From positions 38,149 through 102,148 of the forward strand of contig BFEA01000634.1 in assembly GCA_003427395.1 (NCBI GenBank): a stretch of 64,000 nucleotides of DNA, in the 5' to 3' direction. The stretch's first letter is position 1. The number at the start of each line of letters is the position of its first letter. The notes under the pieces are model-generated. The model did not search any database. It was not told the origin of the DNA and was given only the letters and a program-made list of their open reading frames with translations. Positions 52,888-64,000 of the stretch are shown in pieces. A program made the position numbers and the translations under genes. This stretch comes from Chara braunii. Taxonomy: Eukaryota; Streptophyta; Charophyceae; Charales; Characeae.

Positions 52888-55164
52888 ATGGTCAAAATGG
52901 CGGTTCAAGGAAGACCGAGTACGTCAGCAGGGACCAATGAAGAGACTCTGATAGGAATTATACGGGAGTTGGTTGAGAGAGTTGATACAATCAAAGGAGG
53001 ATCAGACATTGCAAGAGCAAAGAGGCCAGATGAGAGAATACCATGCCTCAGAGGGCCACAAGTTAATGACTTTCTAGACGAGTATGAGTTATTTTGACTC
53101 AGTTATGGCTGGACAGATAAGCAACGGCTTAAGCACCTCCAATTTAATTGTGATACTAACTCAAAATTGGCAGTTCGGGAACTGATGGAAGAAGCTACTA
53201 CTTGGAAAAAGGTCAAGGAGAGACTGAAAAAGAAATTTGAGAAAGATTCAGTTCCAACAACAACTAAGGATTTACTCAACATCAGAAGAGCTAAATACGA
53301 CACTTTCAATGTTTTTCTTCAGACCTTTATCCGAACAGCAAGAAGAATTCCATATTTGGATGAAGCTCAGAGATGCCATATATTTTTGACAAATTTTACT
53401 GACACTGAAAGGCAAGCAGTTCTTAATCAAGCTTAGCATTATCCTCTCAGATGGGATGAAATGGTTGCTATCATAAAAACTCTACCTACTGTCTCCCATA
53501 AGAAATGGTCACTGGATCAGATCAGTACTTTGGCCAAGGATTAGGAGACTGAGAATGAAATGAATAGAGGAAGCAATCTGACTGCTGAGAATATTGTTCA
53601 AAAAGTGATGGCTAACTTTATGCCTGCAAGGCCTGCAACGCATGCTGTGGATGACAAGGGAAAGAAAAAGGCAAAAAGTGAGGAAGATGACGACGATGAT
53701 GTTGATAACGAAAATCATGGTAAGAAAGGGGATTCGTCCAGAACCAAAAGGAATGGGAAGAATGGTGATGGAGGAAACAGAGAGAGAATAAAATATAATG
53801 AGCGTCCTAAGAGGAGTTTTACTTGCTACTATTGTGACGAAAGTGGACATACTACAACCTATTGCAAGCCTCTTGAGGAGGATGTGAGGAGTGGGGTAGC
53901 AAAAAAAGATGCAATGGGTCATGTCTGTGATAGCTCATGAAATAAGTTGGACCCCAGACATCCGGGAGGTATGAGGCTTCTAGCTCTCAAACACGATGAG
54001 AAGATGAAGATTAAAAAGAAGAGAAATGTCAATGTGAATGTTCATTTCCTCATTGGAGACTTGCCTGATGAACTGGTACAAAGAGCAAGAGACCCTTATA
54101 TCACGATTGAGCTGTCTCTGCAGTCCTTAACACTGACAGAATGTGAGCTTAGTGAAGCATCAACAAGTAAGTCTCCATTGGGAGGGAACCCTTCTTTTCA
54201 GAATCCTTCTGGATTAGTAGAGTCCTCCTCCAATGAAATGGCTCATCTCCTGACTAACATGATGTCATTCCATGGTGATCTACCCCCAGAACTTATCATG
54301 GAACCTTGTGTCAGGGTCAGTGAAGTGAGGAACCATCAAACCCGTATGACACGTCAAATGATAGACGAAAATAAAAGAAAGAAGGTTGAGGAGTCACTTA
54401 TTAACATCCTTGATGACCCTGAACCGGAACGTTCACAGGAAAAGAATGAACAGGGGAGAAAGAAAAAATTTATACTCAAGAGTGATTTGGATGATGGGAC
54501 TGTGCTTTCTGATGTAATTGCTAAGATGTTGGAAGAAACGGAAGTGACACTGTCTTTCAAGGAAGCAATGACACTAGCACCCAAACTGAGGGAAGACTTG
54601 AAAAGGTTAATTGAGAAGAAGAAAATGAAAGTTAATTATTTGGGGTCAGTCTTTCCCAACCAAGTGAATAGATCACTACCAGGTTGCAAGATGAGATTTG
54701 CAATCATGGGTTGTGGGCATCTAATAATTCACATTAATCAAGTGAAGATTATAGCCCTAGTAGATTCCGGGGCAGAGATGATATTTCTTTCACGAAAAAC
54801 GATGGAAGCATGTAATTTATCTATTGACAGACCTACACAAAATGCACCGAGTAATATTGCAGGAGAGTTGTTCGTGGTAGGATTTATTGATAATTTGTCT
54901 ATCAGGGTTGGGACAATGACTGTGGAGTTATTGGGTTTTGTGGTGCCAGATCAAAATCATGATTGTATCTTAGAAACTTCATTCTTGCATAGGATGGAGG
55001 CAGTCCAATTTTCGGTCATGAGGGGTCATCTTGGATCAGTCTACAAGACCCCGAGACTGCTCAAGAGCAGACCTTTATGGTCAGTACTAAAAATGACTTC
55101 AAGCATCAACTATCTTCTAATTCGATCAGGAGGGAAGAATTTGCTGAAAGGGTTAGGAGACTAA
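52888..55164 (+). pseudogene. gag-protease frame of the second element with four in-frame stops
   Basis: One continuous frame interrupted only by stops at 53095 (TGA), 53434 (TAG), 53542 (TAG) and 53938 (TGA). Gag: MVKMAVQGRPSTSAGTNEET, capsid-like region (WTDKQRLKHLQFNCD, FLQTFIRTARRIPYLDEAQR), acidic/basic linker, zinc knuckle CYYCDESGHTTTYC (about 53824-53865). After a spacer the retropepsin motif IIALVDSGAEMIFLSRKTM is seen, with Asp at 54773. Gag and protease thus share a frame, unlike the main element. No frameshift occurs until the 3' end near 55100. Confidence 0.85.
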
Positions 55165-58100
55165 AGGAGGAAGGAAAACGACAAACAAAAGAAGAGATTT
55201 CAGTGGAAATCAATCAAGTTTCAAAAATGATAAAAACCCTTGGTAAACTCGAGGATGAGGACGGACAAATAGAAACCTTCAAGAAAGCTGTAGAAACTGC
55301 TAAGGGAGAAAAGATGAAATTGAGATTTGCATCAACTCACTCTTTTTTAGGAAAATAGTCACTGGGTCAAAAACAAAATATAAGCCCAAGGGGGTGAAGA
55401 AAAACCCAGTGGCAGTTTTAATAGAGAAAGATTATCATGAAGCATTGGAAAAGGAAAGGCAAAATATAAGAGCATTGAGGGAATCAGCAAAACTGGAGAA
55501 TAGGGTCACCAAAGAAAGGTTTGACACAATGAAGATAGGCTCGGATCAGTTTATCCTGCCTAAAGAGAAAGAATACATCTTCAGGATGTGTCAGGAATTC
55601 TCTGGTGCTTTCTCCTTCAATGATGAAGAGAGGGGGCGATTGGACGTGGACATGATCAAGATGGCCAAAATTTGGACAGTTGACCATGTTCCATGGAATG
55701 ATAGACCAACCAAGTATGCCTTGAAGGAAGAGGCAGAGGTTGTGAAGTATCTTGACAAAAAGATTGCATCTAATGTTGCTGAACCTGCAGATGGGTCGTA
55801 TGCTAACCACAGGTTTTGTTTTTGGAAACCAGGGGGCGGGCTAAGATGGATACAAAATCTTCAGAAGCTCAATTCTGTAACGGTACGTTATGCAGGTAGT
55901 CTTCCTAATGTTGATCTCCTCGCTGAATCATTTGCTGGTCGATGTATTTATTCTCTAGTTGACCTGTATTCTGACTATGATCAGTTCCCTATTGATCCCA
56001 CTAGCCGGCCTATGACTGTCATGCACACGCCAATGGGGCTTGTTCAGATGTGCGTGGTACCTCAGGGCTGGACTAACGGAGTGACAGTAGTTCAAAGGGA
56101 TATGATCAAAGTCATGCAGGATATTTCCCCTGAAATAACCAGTCCCTACATTGATGATAATCCTGTAAAAGAACCCTTGGTAAAAGATGAAACTTTGGTC
56201 ACAGGGGGAGTCAGAAAGTTTGTCTGGGAACATGCTCTGAAGTAGTAAAGATGGTCCTGGAGAGACTTCAGAAGTATAATTTGACTGTCAGTGGGCCAAA
56301 GTCCCTTCTCTTCCAACCAGAAGTGATAATTTTGGGCTTCAGATGCTTCTCCAAGGGTAGGAGTCTAGATCCCAAGAAGATAGAAAATATTTTGAACTGG
56401 CCTCTGCCTCTCAAGAGAATGACTGACGTCAGGAGTTTCTTGGGAGTCTATGGATTCTGGAGGATTTTTATTCCTCATTTTGCTGCCCTTGCAGAACCTC
56501 TGAGGGAAATGGTAAGGCAAGGCGCTAATTTAGCATGGAATGATAAAAGACAGTCTGCCGCAGAAACATTGGAAGAAAAACTAAGAGATGGTGGTGTAGT
56601 GTTGGGAGTACCTTATTATGATGATGAGGAGACAAGACCTTTCGTCATTGAGGCGGATGGACGACCAGTTGCTCTGGGTGGAGTGCTCATTCAGAAAGAT
56701 GAAAACGAGAGAGAAAAACCTCTGAGATTTGAGAGTAGAACCCTCAATTCTACAGAAAGAGGCTACACCCAATTCAGGAAAGAGCTACTGTCAATCATTC
56801 ATAGCCTCAGGTGCTTCAGACACTACGTTTTAGGAAGGAGATTCATCCTGAGGACTAATGTATCTGCTGTGATTGGTGTCATTAAAAAGCACCAACAGGT
56901 AGATCCAACAGTCAGCAGATGGATCGTCTTCATCTGGACGTATGATTTTAAGCTGGAAAAGATCCCCACTGAGAAAAATAGAGCGGATGGCTTAAGCCGG
57001 ATCGAGTGGCGAGAGGAAGAAGAAGAAGATGTGAATGGAACAATTGAAGAATCTGCCTATGTTGATAATTTTCTTAATGAAAAAGATGATGAGGACTACG
57101 AGGTGTCATGCTCCTACAGGTGGAGTCCATGGCCAGAAGAAAGAGACAACTGGGGAGAGATCCCTAGTGCTTACATTTACGAATCGGTTCTTGGGAAAGA
57201 AGAAGAAGATGAACCAAACGATTGGTATGCAAGAGTTAATGCAGCAGCAGTGACTGTTCATGAAATTGGGAAGAGTTCAGGTTAAAAGGAAGAAGAAGAG
57301 AGTGAAAAGAAGGAAGAAGAGGTATTTTTCTTCTTTGAATAATATGATGAAAATTATCAAGAAAGTGGCAGGTAGATGAAAAAGGAGCAGCTAAAAGAAT
57401 ATTATTGTAAAGATTCAAGGAAGAAATTCAGATTAAAGAGAGGACATCTCTTTGTGGATGGTAAGGGAGGTCTACCTCCACTAAGAGTGGTATGTGGTAA
57501 AGGGAGACAGTTAGAGATAATCGTTGCTCTACATGAGGGGGTTGCCGGTGGCCACAGGGCTGCTGAGGCTACCTACTCAAAGACTGTCAAACTTTACTTC
57601 TGGCCTGGCATGAGAGACATGATTTTCAGATACTGTAAATTATGTGTCTTATGTCAGAAGAGGTCTACCACAAGGATGATTGAGCCTTTGTTCCCTACAA
57701 TCCTGGTAGAGTCATGTAGTAGAGTTCATCTGGATCTCATCACTATGCCTCCAGGCAAGGGTGGGATGAGATACATATTAAACATGAGAGATAATTTCTC
57801 TGGATACATTGAGGCAAAAACTCTGAAGAGGAAAACAGCCGAGCAAGTGGCTGATTGGATAGAGGAAGTTTATCTCAGGTATCCTTTTATTAGAGAATTT
57901 GTCTCAGACAAAGGATCAGAATTCAGAAATGAGGTCGTAAGAAGAGTTACACTCAGATTGGGTGTCAGAATTCGGTATGTGACTACTTACCATCCTCAAG
58001 CGAATGCACTTGTTGAAAGAGGCAAGATTCATTGGTCAAGTGTGTGAAGGGAAACTCAGTAACTGGCCAAAGGTGTTAAGAGCTGCTGTATATTCTGATA

Positions 58101-58574
58101 ATATCACAGTCAAGAGGACTACTGGTTATGCACCTTTTACTCTGTGGTACGACCGATATGCTACATTGCCTAGTGAGAGTATTGTCAAGACATGGTTAAG
58201 TCAAGAAAGTGACAGGGATTGATGCAGTGATAGATGCAGCAGAGAGAATGACATCCAACAGACTATCGGATCAAGAAAGATGGAACAAGAAAATATATAT
58301 AAGAAAAGATAAATTGAAGATTGGAGATGTTGTCCTTCTGTTTGACGGTTCTCTTGAGACACAATGGACTAAAAGGTTGGAGCCCAGATGGCTTGGTCCT
58401 TACAGAATCACGGGAGAGGCAGAAGGCAAGGTTTATGAAATCTCAGAAATGGATGGATCCAGGGTTCATGACCTGATATCAGGGTCAAGACTTCGTAAGT
58501 TCATCTTCAGAGACCCTGACTTGATCCCTACAGTGACTCCAAAGAGAGGAAAGAGAAGTCAACTATCCAAATAA
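55077..58574 (+). pseudogene. Broken pol of the second element
   Basis: Frames in order: 55077-55358 (helical linker), 55394-56245 (RT with HVPWNDRPTKYALKEEAEVV, LVDLYSDYDQF, catalytic YIDD at 56147-56158), 56251-57285 (RT connection VRSFLGVYGFWRIFIPHFA and RNase H with FVIEADGRPVALGG and FESRTLNSTE), 57376-58047 (integrase zinc region CKLCVLC; catalytic Asp 57733, Asp 57907, Glu 58015, spacing D,D-35-E), 58004-58222 and 58209-58574 (GPY module LGPYRITGEAEGKVYEI). Four frameshifts and two stops break it. RNase H has RTN where Asp is usual. No chromodomain follows the GPY module. Confidence 0.9.
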
Positions 58575-60100
58575 GAAAACGGTCAAAGAGGATTGAGAAA
58601 TAGTACAGTAAGACACTGAGACAGTGAGGCTCAGTTATCGGCAGACAAAGATCATTCTTGCATAGTCAATTTAGCATTTCAGTTTCAGTATTTCAGTTTC
58701 AGTACTTCAGTTTCAGCATCTTAGTCTTAATATACCAGTTTTCAGCAAGTCATTTTATTATCTATTTCAGCAAGCAACTAAGTTAATGAGACTATATCTT
58801 TGATGCAGCGCTGCAGTCGTTCCATGAGTGTCATGTCCTGAGAGTGGGGAGTAACTGTGAGTACAGTTCTGAGAGCATTGACACAGTGTCAAGATCTGAG
58901 AAACTCATGGTTGTGGCACATCAAATGATATGAGCAGTATTATTCTTATTATAAAAAGAAAGTATGATGGACATAAAGAAGTTCAGTTCTGTCGGAATGA
59001 AAGTTATCAGTAGAAGGACTTCGTGTCTCTGACTAAGCTGTCCATCCGAGAGATTCGGACGAAGGCAGGCATAAAGAAGTTCAGCTTTACTTCACTTAGG
59101 ATGGTCAGTAGAGAGACTTCGTGCCTTTTGGCTAAGGGTCTGTCTGCACTCAGATGAGGGAAAGGGACCTCTCTGAAATCAGAGTTTTAGTATTTCCTTG
59201 AGACTGACGGGACGTCTCTTGGGACAAGAAATCCCAGATGAGGGAAGGGACCTCTCTGGGGCTAGCACAAAGTTTTTGCTTGTGACTGAAGGGAGGTCTC
59301 TTGCAAACTCTTAGTGTTGGCTAGCATGTTATTGTTCAGTGCCTCTTGAGACTGACGGGACGTCTCTTGAGAGATGTTTGTTCTGTTATGGGACGTGGGC
59401 AGTCTGCTTTTGGGGTTATGAGATGCTTGCCTGACTGTCTGTGCCTGGGGTTTTCTTCTCTAACCTAAGGATGCGTTGATTGCCGGGGCCAGTCAGAGCC
59501 TTGCCGCAGTAGGTTGCAATCTGGTGGGGTCAGCAGGTCCCCGACGCGAGTATCGAATTCCGTAGTCAGCTGAGGCTAAGACTCCGGGGGTCTGGCCTAT
59601 GAGGCTGAAAAGGGGTCAGTTGGAACCCTACTGCAGTTAGAGGATGCAATCCGGTGAGGTTAGCCAGAGCCTGGAACTGTGGTTAGACCGGGTCCCACGT
59701 TCAAAAATTTGGGCGGGGTAGCCAGCGCTCTTGGCCAAAAACTGGTAGGTGAGCCGGTCCCTGACCACAGTGGTCAAATCCGGGTTCGGGACAATTTGAC
59801 TGACGGGAAGTCTACTGTCATAGGGTGACCAGACCCGCTATAGTCTGGGTGTCCTGGCGAGAGTGCCAAAGGGCTATCATACTCGAGTAGTGGGTATGAT
59901 TGGTCCTGACCTGGAGGCAGGTCAAAGGGTGTCAAGACAAATGGTCTAACTAGTCCTGGCCTGAGGCGGGCCGAATGAGGTGTGTCAGACTGCAGGATGT
60001 CTGACATTCCTGGCCAGTGGTGGGCCAAAACCAAGGCAATCAATAAATTTTGGGTATGAAGAGTTGTTATGTATTAATTGTTATTTGTTATTTATTGTTT
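58575..60100 (+). other. 3' region of the second element and following sequence
   Basis: No coding region. Notable: a 14-bp repeat (TTTCAGTATTTCAG-like, 58677-58735), a purine-rich GAGAGTGGGGAGTAAC at about 58845 that could be a polypurine tract, and repeated GAGACTGACGGGACGTCTCT (about 59200, 59290 and 59345), each a near-palindrome. An LTR start just after 58856 is possible, but no second LTR was found for comparison. Confidence 0.45.
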
Positions 60101-60227
60101 TATTTAAGGGGTTTATTTTAATTTGTTAATGTATGATTGCTGGTTGTCAGAGGGCCTGCTTGCTGGGATATGGTTGTTGTCTTTCGGACTTGCTGGTTTT
60201 GCAGGTACGCAGATACTTATCTGAAGT

Positions 60228-60405
60228 TCCCAGACCAGAGAAAAGAAAAAGGGTTTGGTATCCCCACCCTTTTGTCTGAGAAGTTGAGGGGATGCCTCAC
60301 TCAGACCAGAGAAAGAAAACAAGGGTTTGGTATCTCCATCAAGTGAGGAGCTGAGAAGATGCCTCTTTGACCAGAGAACAGAAGAGAGTGTTTTGTATGC
60401 CCTAT
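60228..60405. repeat. About 73-bp tandem repeat, two to three units
   Basis: Units contain GACCAGAGAAAAGAAAAAGG followed by GTTTGGTAT and GAGGGGATGCCTC, at about 60232, 60303 and 60370. Confidence 0.65.
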
Positions 60406-60657
60406 TTCCAGCATGGCAGACAGTGAGTACCCTCGTTATTGGGGTCATCCCTTACATAGATGCCTGATCAAGAGCTAAGGTAGCCTCCATGTGGAAAACC
60501 AACAGTTGAACAAAGTCAAACAAGCAGACAAAATCCTTCTTAAAATTTTATTTGGTGGCCGATAAGCGACCTAGTTCATGAGGAACCTGCATCCCTGGCC
60601 TTAAGGAAGCCAAACTCTCAGGCCTGGGATGCTATGAAGTGGACTGAACTGAAAATT

Positions 60658-61146
60658 TTATGAGCCGAAATCAGACTCAAAGACTGAGAAGAAGTCATGC
60701 TTATACAGAACGAAGAAGATGGTCATGAGCTCAAGCTGGAAAAGAAAGAGAAGGAAGAAAATGCTAAAGAGAATGCAGTGGTTAGGGTAATGAAGTGGCG
60801 AGACAACACACGGAACAGAGGACGGTGAAGATGGCACTATGGCCTTGCTCAATGGCAGGGGTGGAAGGAGGCCCAGGGATATAAGGGGGAGAAGAAGCAC
60901 TGGTGTGCTGTAGCGCGCATCAAACTTTTTTCGGAGGTATTCCATCCTGTCTGGGGATGGAGTTTTTTCGTACCACCCTGATGATGGATAACGCGGATAG
61001 GGCCTCAGATGCGCGTAGCCCCTTGGTTCTTCTTCCTCCTCCTCCTCTGAACTATAAGTGCGTCGTGCCCTAACTGGCGGTTCCTCTTTAGCCTTCCCTG
61101 TCCTTCCTCCTCTTCCTCTACCCTGTCCGCGGCGTGCTTCAGGCAT
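60658..61146 (-). CDS. Hypothetical 162-codon ORF with RG-rich N-terminus
   Basis: MPEARRGQGRGRGGRTGKAK is followed by an acidic run of seven Glu and a Pro/Tyr-rich stretch (HLRPYPRYPSSGWYEKTPSP), then MEYLRKKFDARYSTP. After about residue 85 the sequence becomes hydrophobic and CT-rich, which looks like read-through into an intron or non-coding DNA. The first 85 residues may be a real first exon or a Gag-like N-terminus. It is not recognised. Confidence 0.3.
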   Translation of the reverse strand: MPEARRGQGRGRGGRTGKAKEEPPVRARRTYSSEEEEEEEPRGYAHLRPYPRYPSSGWYEKTPSPDRMEYLRKKFDARYSTPVLLLPLISLGLLPPLPLSKAIVPSSPSSVPCVVSPLHYPNHCILFSIFFLLFLFQLELMTIFFVLYKHDFFSVFESDFGS

Positions 61147-62730
61147 AGTGGGAAGGTGTGCGGCAGAGAGGGGAGATAAGTGTTAGGAAATAAAGCGAGC
61201 GCGGAAGAAGGAGGTGGAGTGCTGAGAGAAGGATTAGCACTGAGAAGGAGTGTGATCACAGAAGAAGAAAAAGCGAACCAAACATAAAGAGTGAAGTGGA
61301 GCGAAAGGGGAAACCAAGAAATGGGAGAGGTATGGCACATCAAGGGAGAAAGAGAACTAACACAGGAAAAGAAAAATTAGCGGAGAATAGAGAGAGATGT
61401 CACTAATAGAAAAGTTGGCGCAAAGGAATATAGTTGCACAAAGTAAATGGCTACGCTGCGTGCGCGGTAAGGCAAAGAGGTAAGAAGAGAGAAGAAGGCG
61501 TTACGAAAAAGCTACGACACAAAACTTGATAGTCCGCGTAAAAGGCATCAAGGGAATCTGCTGTGACGTGCGGAATAACGAATGAAAAGTTCTGGACCGC
61601 TTACTACTTTATACTCACTGAGCAGATCGTTTGACCCAGCGGGGACGCTAGGTGGGGGGTTGGTATTATGTCGGAGGGCGCGGTGTCCCGACCCTCCTCT
61701 GTGTACCAGACCCTTACTCGGTGCCAGTCTCATGTCTTGATTTGTTGTTCTCCAGGCGCGGTTCGTGCTGTAGATGGATCTGATTCCAGGACCTGTCCCG
61801 GTGGCATAGCCCTCAGCAAAAGGGGTGTGCCACAGGGCTTCCATTGGTCCACGCAGGCACAGTGCCCAGCTGTACAGCAGAGCACTACCGGCCTGTGGTC
61901 GTCGTAGTCGCCGGGTTCGCCCTGGGACGCGAAGGTGAAGAGACTGGCGCAGTCTTTTCTACTGCGCGCCGAGTGACCTTCCGTTGAGTTATGGGTTAGG
62001 TGCACTAGGCGTAAGTCGCTGTCAGAAGAGAAAAGAAAAGAAAGAAAGAAAAGAGAAATAATAGAAACGTCGAGTGTGAATTTGTTTTAGTTCGGGGGAA
62101 ATCCAGTGGCTTTGGGCCACTGTGACTTTACGTTTTCCTTTTCTTCCATTCTTGTTTACGGCTATCATTATTATTATTATTATTATTGCTTAATTTTCCT
62201 ATGTTTGATTTTCTACCTGTTGGCCTGTCCTTTCACGGGAAAGCCAACGGTTCGAAATTCGGGCCAGCGTTCCACAGCCTAAGAAGGCTGACCTTGTGTG
62301 TACTGCCTGTGGGTGAGCTCCGACTTGGTGCTGTGCAGTAGAGCCCTAAAAGAGGGGCGACCCGCGGCCGCATTGGTAGGGAGCCCATCACCCCCTATAG
62401 GAGGTCATAAGTCCCCTCATTGCCATCGGACAAGGGCACCCGATGAGGATTAGCCTGTGCTGCGTTTTAAAGAGGGAAATGTGACCCTTAGCATTCCGTT
62501 ATGGGACCATAGTGCCAGACCTGCAGTTGTACCACTAGGGTCTATGACGGAAAGGTGTTAGTTTAGTTCGCGATCAACCGTTGGGTTTTCTTTTTTTTTG
62601 GATTTGAATATTATTCCCAAAATAAAAATAAAGAAAATTTTAATTATTAGTTTATTATTTTAAAATCCTTGAGATGTGGTAAGGTATGAAAAGGACTAAT
62701 CACAGTCCTTCGTTCAGAACGCAGGGGACA
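61147..62730. other. Unassigned sequence, no supported gene
   Basis: Purine-rich at 61180-61420 and 62020-62070; (ATT)n microsatellite at 62167-62188; T-run at 62587-62600. No coding frame stands out. The last 100 bp lead into a TATA box. Confidence 0.4.
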
Positions 62731-62742
62731 GGCCTATAAAAG
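62731..62742 (+). promoter_or_regulatory. TATA box
   Basis: CCTATAAAAGGG in a GC-richer context, 70 bp upstream of the ATG at 62811. Spacing fits a polymerase II core promoter with a leader of about 45 nt. Supports a transcript that begins here, for example from an LTR. Confidence 0.5.
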
Positions 62743-62810
62743 GGAGAGGGGGTTGAGATATCGTCTGCGGCCTGTCGCCTGGTGGTATACAGCCTGAACT
62801 GCGAGTTCCG

Positions 62811-63326
62811 ATGGGGAGTGGTCTGCTATTGGAAACCGACAATCTAGTGTTGTGTTGTCTATCGAGCAGGAGTTGGCTATCCTCAGTGGCTATGACACTA
62901 CACGGTTATAGGCCTGACTGTTGGCGGCACACGGTGCGCTGGGTTCCGATGCCGCGCAAAGGCCCTCAGATCTCTACGATCCTAAACTACGACGGGGGAG
63001 AGGTAGTCCGACTGAAGGTCGGCATAGAAGGGGGGAGAGAGGAGGAGATGCGAGGTGACCAGAGGCTGCAGGCTGCCATTTCCGAAGCTCGTGACAGGGC
63101 GGAGCGGAGGTGCAGGCGAGATGGGGTGACCATGGGCTTGAGGGTGTCGGTTATCTATCACGAGACCGCGTCATCAACTGGGACCGAGACAAGGGAGGAA
63201 CAACACAACGAGAGGGATTCAGGTGGGGAAAGCGAAATGAGCGAGGCGGACCGAGAGACGGATCTCAGGTCCTGGAACAGACCCGAGGAGATCCAAAAGC
63301 ACCACCGAGCCGCGGAGCCGGTGTAA
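62811..63326 (+). CDS. Hypothetical 171-codon ORF, possible array-domain relative
   Basis: N-terminal 60 residues are Cys/Trp-rich (MGSGLLLETDNLVLCCLSSR). Residues about 65-120 show strand (GEVVRLKVGIEGG), helix (DQRLQAAISEARDRAERRC) and strand (TMGLRVSVIYHETAS), followed by a polar Glu/Arg-rich tail. This is the same order as in leader ORFs LC, LE and LF and the ORF at 52558. Sequence identity is weak, so the relationship is tentative. A TATA box upstream and no gag downstream within the window fit the 5' part of another element running off the right edge. Confidence 0.4.
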   Translation: MGSGLLLETDNLVLCCLSSRSWLSSVAMTLHGYRPDCWRHTVRWVPMPRKGPQISTILNYDGGEVVRLKVGIEGGREEEMRGDQRLQAAISEARDRAERRCRRDGVTMGLRVSVIYHETASSTGTETREEQHNERDSGGESEMSEADRETDLRSWNRPEEIQKHHRAAEPV

Positions 63327-64000
63327 AAGGGACCCGAGGCCAGCTCACGACAACCGACTCCCAGAGGCCGCGGGACCGTAGGCCGCGGGACCGGAGGAAA
63401 ACATAGTAAAGGGAAGAAACGGGTGTGAGGCAAGCGGGAATCGACACGCGTGGCGAGAAGGCCAGCAGCGGAGAGGCTGAGGCAAGGACGTGGGGCACGC
63501 GATACATTTGACAGGTGTCGTACGAGAGAGGATATAGAAGGTCAACGCGTGTGAGACGGTGTGAGGCGGTTAACGTCAAAGCTAGCGGGCAGTGCACGAG
63601 AACAGAGCGTGAGCCTACTGCGCTCGTCTGAGAGGTGGGAAAACAAATGGGCTCTTAGAGTCGGACAATAGAATAAAAAACGGTGACCTGAGCACTTGGT
63701 CTACACGTGGCACTCTCACGCAGAGGGGAAGAAGTATTGGCATAGTGCACGAGTGACTGGGCGACGGGAGAGAAAAAGATCAAGACGAGTAAGCTAGCCG
63801 CCGGAGGAGACAAACAAGCACGAGGTGGTTACGAGTGTGTACGGTCTATGTGTGGTGCAAGCTACGCGTGGACTGCTCAAGGAAGCAAGACAAGAAAGGT
63901 TCAGAGAACGAGACAAGGGGAAGGCTCGCAGTGTGGTTGACGACAACCACTACCTACGCGTTTGTGTGAGGCGTAAGCCAACTACAGTTGGCAGGTGAAA
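63327..64000. other. Unassigned sequence to the window edge
   Basis: Purine-rich, no supported ORF. Includes a 12-bp tandem CCGCGGGACCG-type duplication near 63370. May be the leader of the element suggested at 62811. Confidence 0.35.

Larger units (their letters stand above)
52368..58574 (+). mobile_element. Second Ty3/gypsy element (different family), coding part
   Basis: Plus-strand order: two small leader ORFs (52368-52554, 52558-52824), gag (52888-about 54690), protease, RT, RNase H and integrase with GPY module (to 58574). The protein families match the main element in order but are clearly diverged (protease DSG, RT YIDD, different Gag). LTRs and primer-binding site were not identified. 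Four in-frame stops in gag and several frameshifts in pol make it inactive. Confidence 0.85.

Noticed and set aside
1-64000. tRNA or rRNA genes and CRISPR arrays
   Set aside because: No cloverleaf with matching arms, no rRNA core motif, and no regular repeat-spacer pattern was found; tandem arrays here lack unique spacers.

Overview
The window looks like a repeat-dense piece of a streptophyte nuclear genome (land plant or charophyte alga) from a draft short-read assembly. Evidence for the host: the primer-binding sites match the 3' end of plant tRNA-Asp, plant telomere-type CCCTAAA motifs occur in the leader, and almost everything is Ty3/gypsy LTR-retrotransposon material, AT-rich spacers, minisatellites and microsatellites. 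The pol proteins remind me of retroelement proteins from the Chara braunii draft genome, but that is recollection and was not checked. I recognise no intact cellular gene and no rRNA or tRNA gene.

Layout. 1-650: two broken fragments of a relative of the main element. 653-37978: a palindrome of about 37.3 kb made of two copies of one large Ty3/gypsy element joined head to head. The left copy reads on the minus strand and the right copy on the plus strand. Both primer-binding sites face outward from a 34-bp hinge at 19531-19564, and both outer ends are the 3' (U5) end of the LTR. Each copy has, in order: primer-binding site, about 2.1 kb of AT-rich leader, about 5 kb holding an array of nine to ten small ORFs, a 26-bp tandem repeat, gag, protease, RT, RNase H, integrase with a GPY module and a very basic tail, and about 4.3 kb of 3' sequence. 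The arms are mosaic: about 2.4 kb around the hinge and about 2.6 kb over gag-pol are almost identical, and the rest differs by substitutions and many indels. 37979-46240: minisatellites, a 300-bp foldback element, short tandem repeats and an LTR-end fragment. 46243-49850: a truncated third copy of the same pol on the minus strand. 50070-52240: a 1.07-kb tandem duplication. 52368-58574: a second, different Ty3/gypsy element on the plus strand. 58575-62700: its 3' region, repeats and one small minus-strand ORF. 62733-63326: a TATA box and an ORF that may start another such leader.

The most unusual feature is the leader array. Between primer-binding site and gag, the main element carries small ORFs on the sense strand that are paralogous to each other (LA with LB; LE with LF; LC, LD and LH share motifs). 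Some are separated by only 9-10 nt, and one stop/start pair overlaps as ATGA. One ORF (LF) begins with a segment copied from the element's own Gag. The same small domain lies upstream of gag in the second element (52558-52824) and possibly at 62811-63326. I recognise no known domain in these proteins. A family of tandemly duplicated accessory proteins in retrotransposon leaders is my best candidate for an undescribed system.

Decay differs between the arms. Gag is open only on the left; LF and an RNase H-integrase reading frame of 460 codons are open only on the right. All pol copies are broken, so no element here looks autonomous. Single N bases, a 105-base N gap and an exact 95-bp duplication around one N show scaffolding scars, so the palindrome needs confirmation from long reads.
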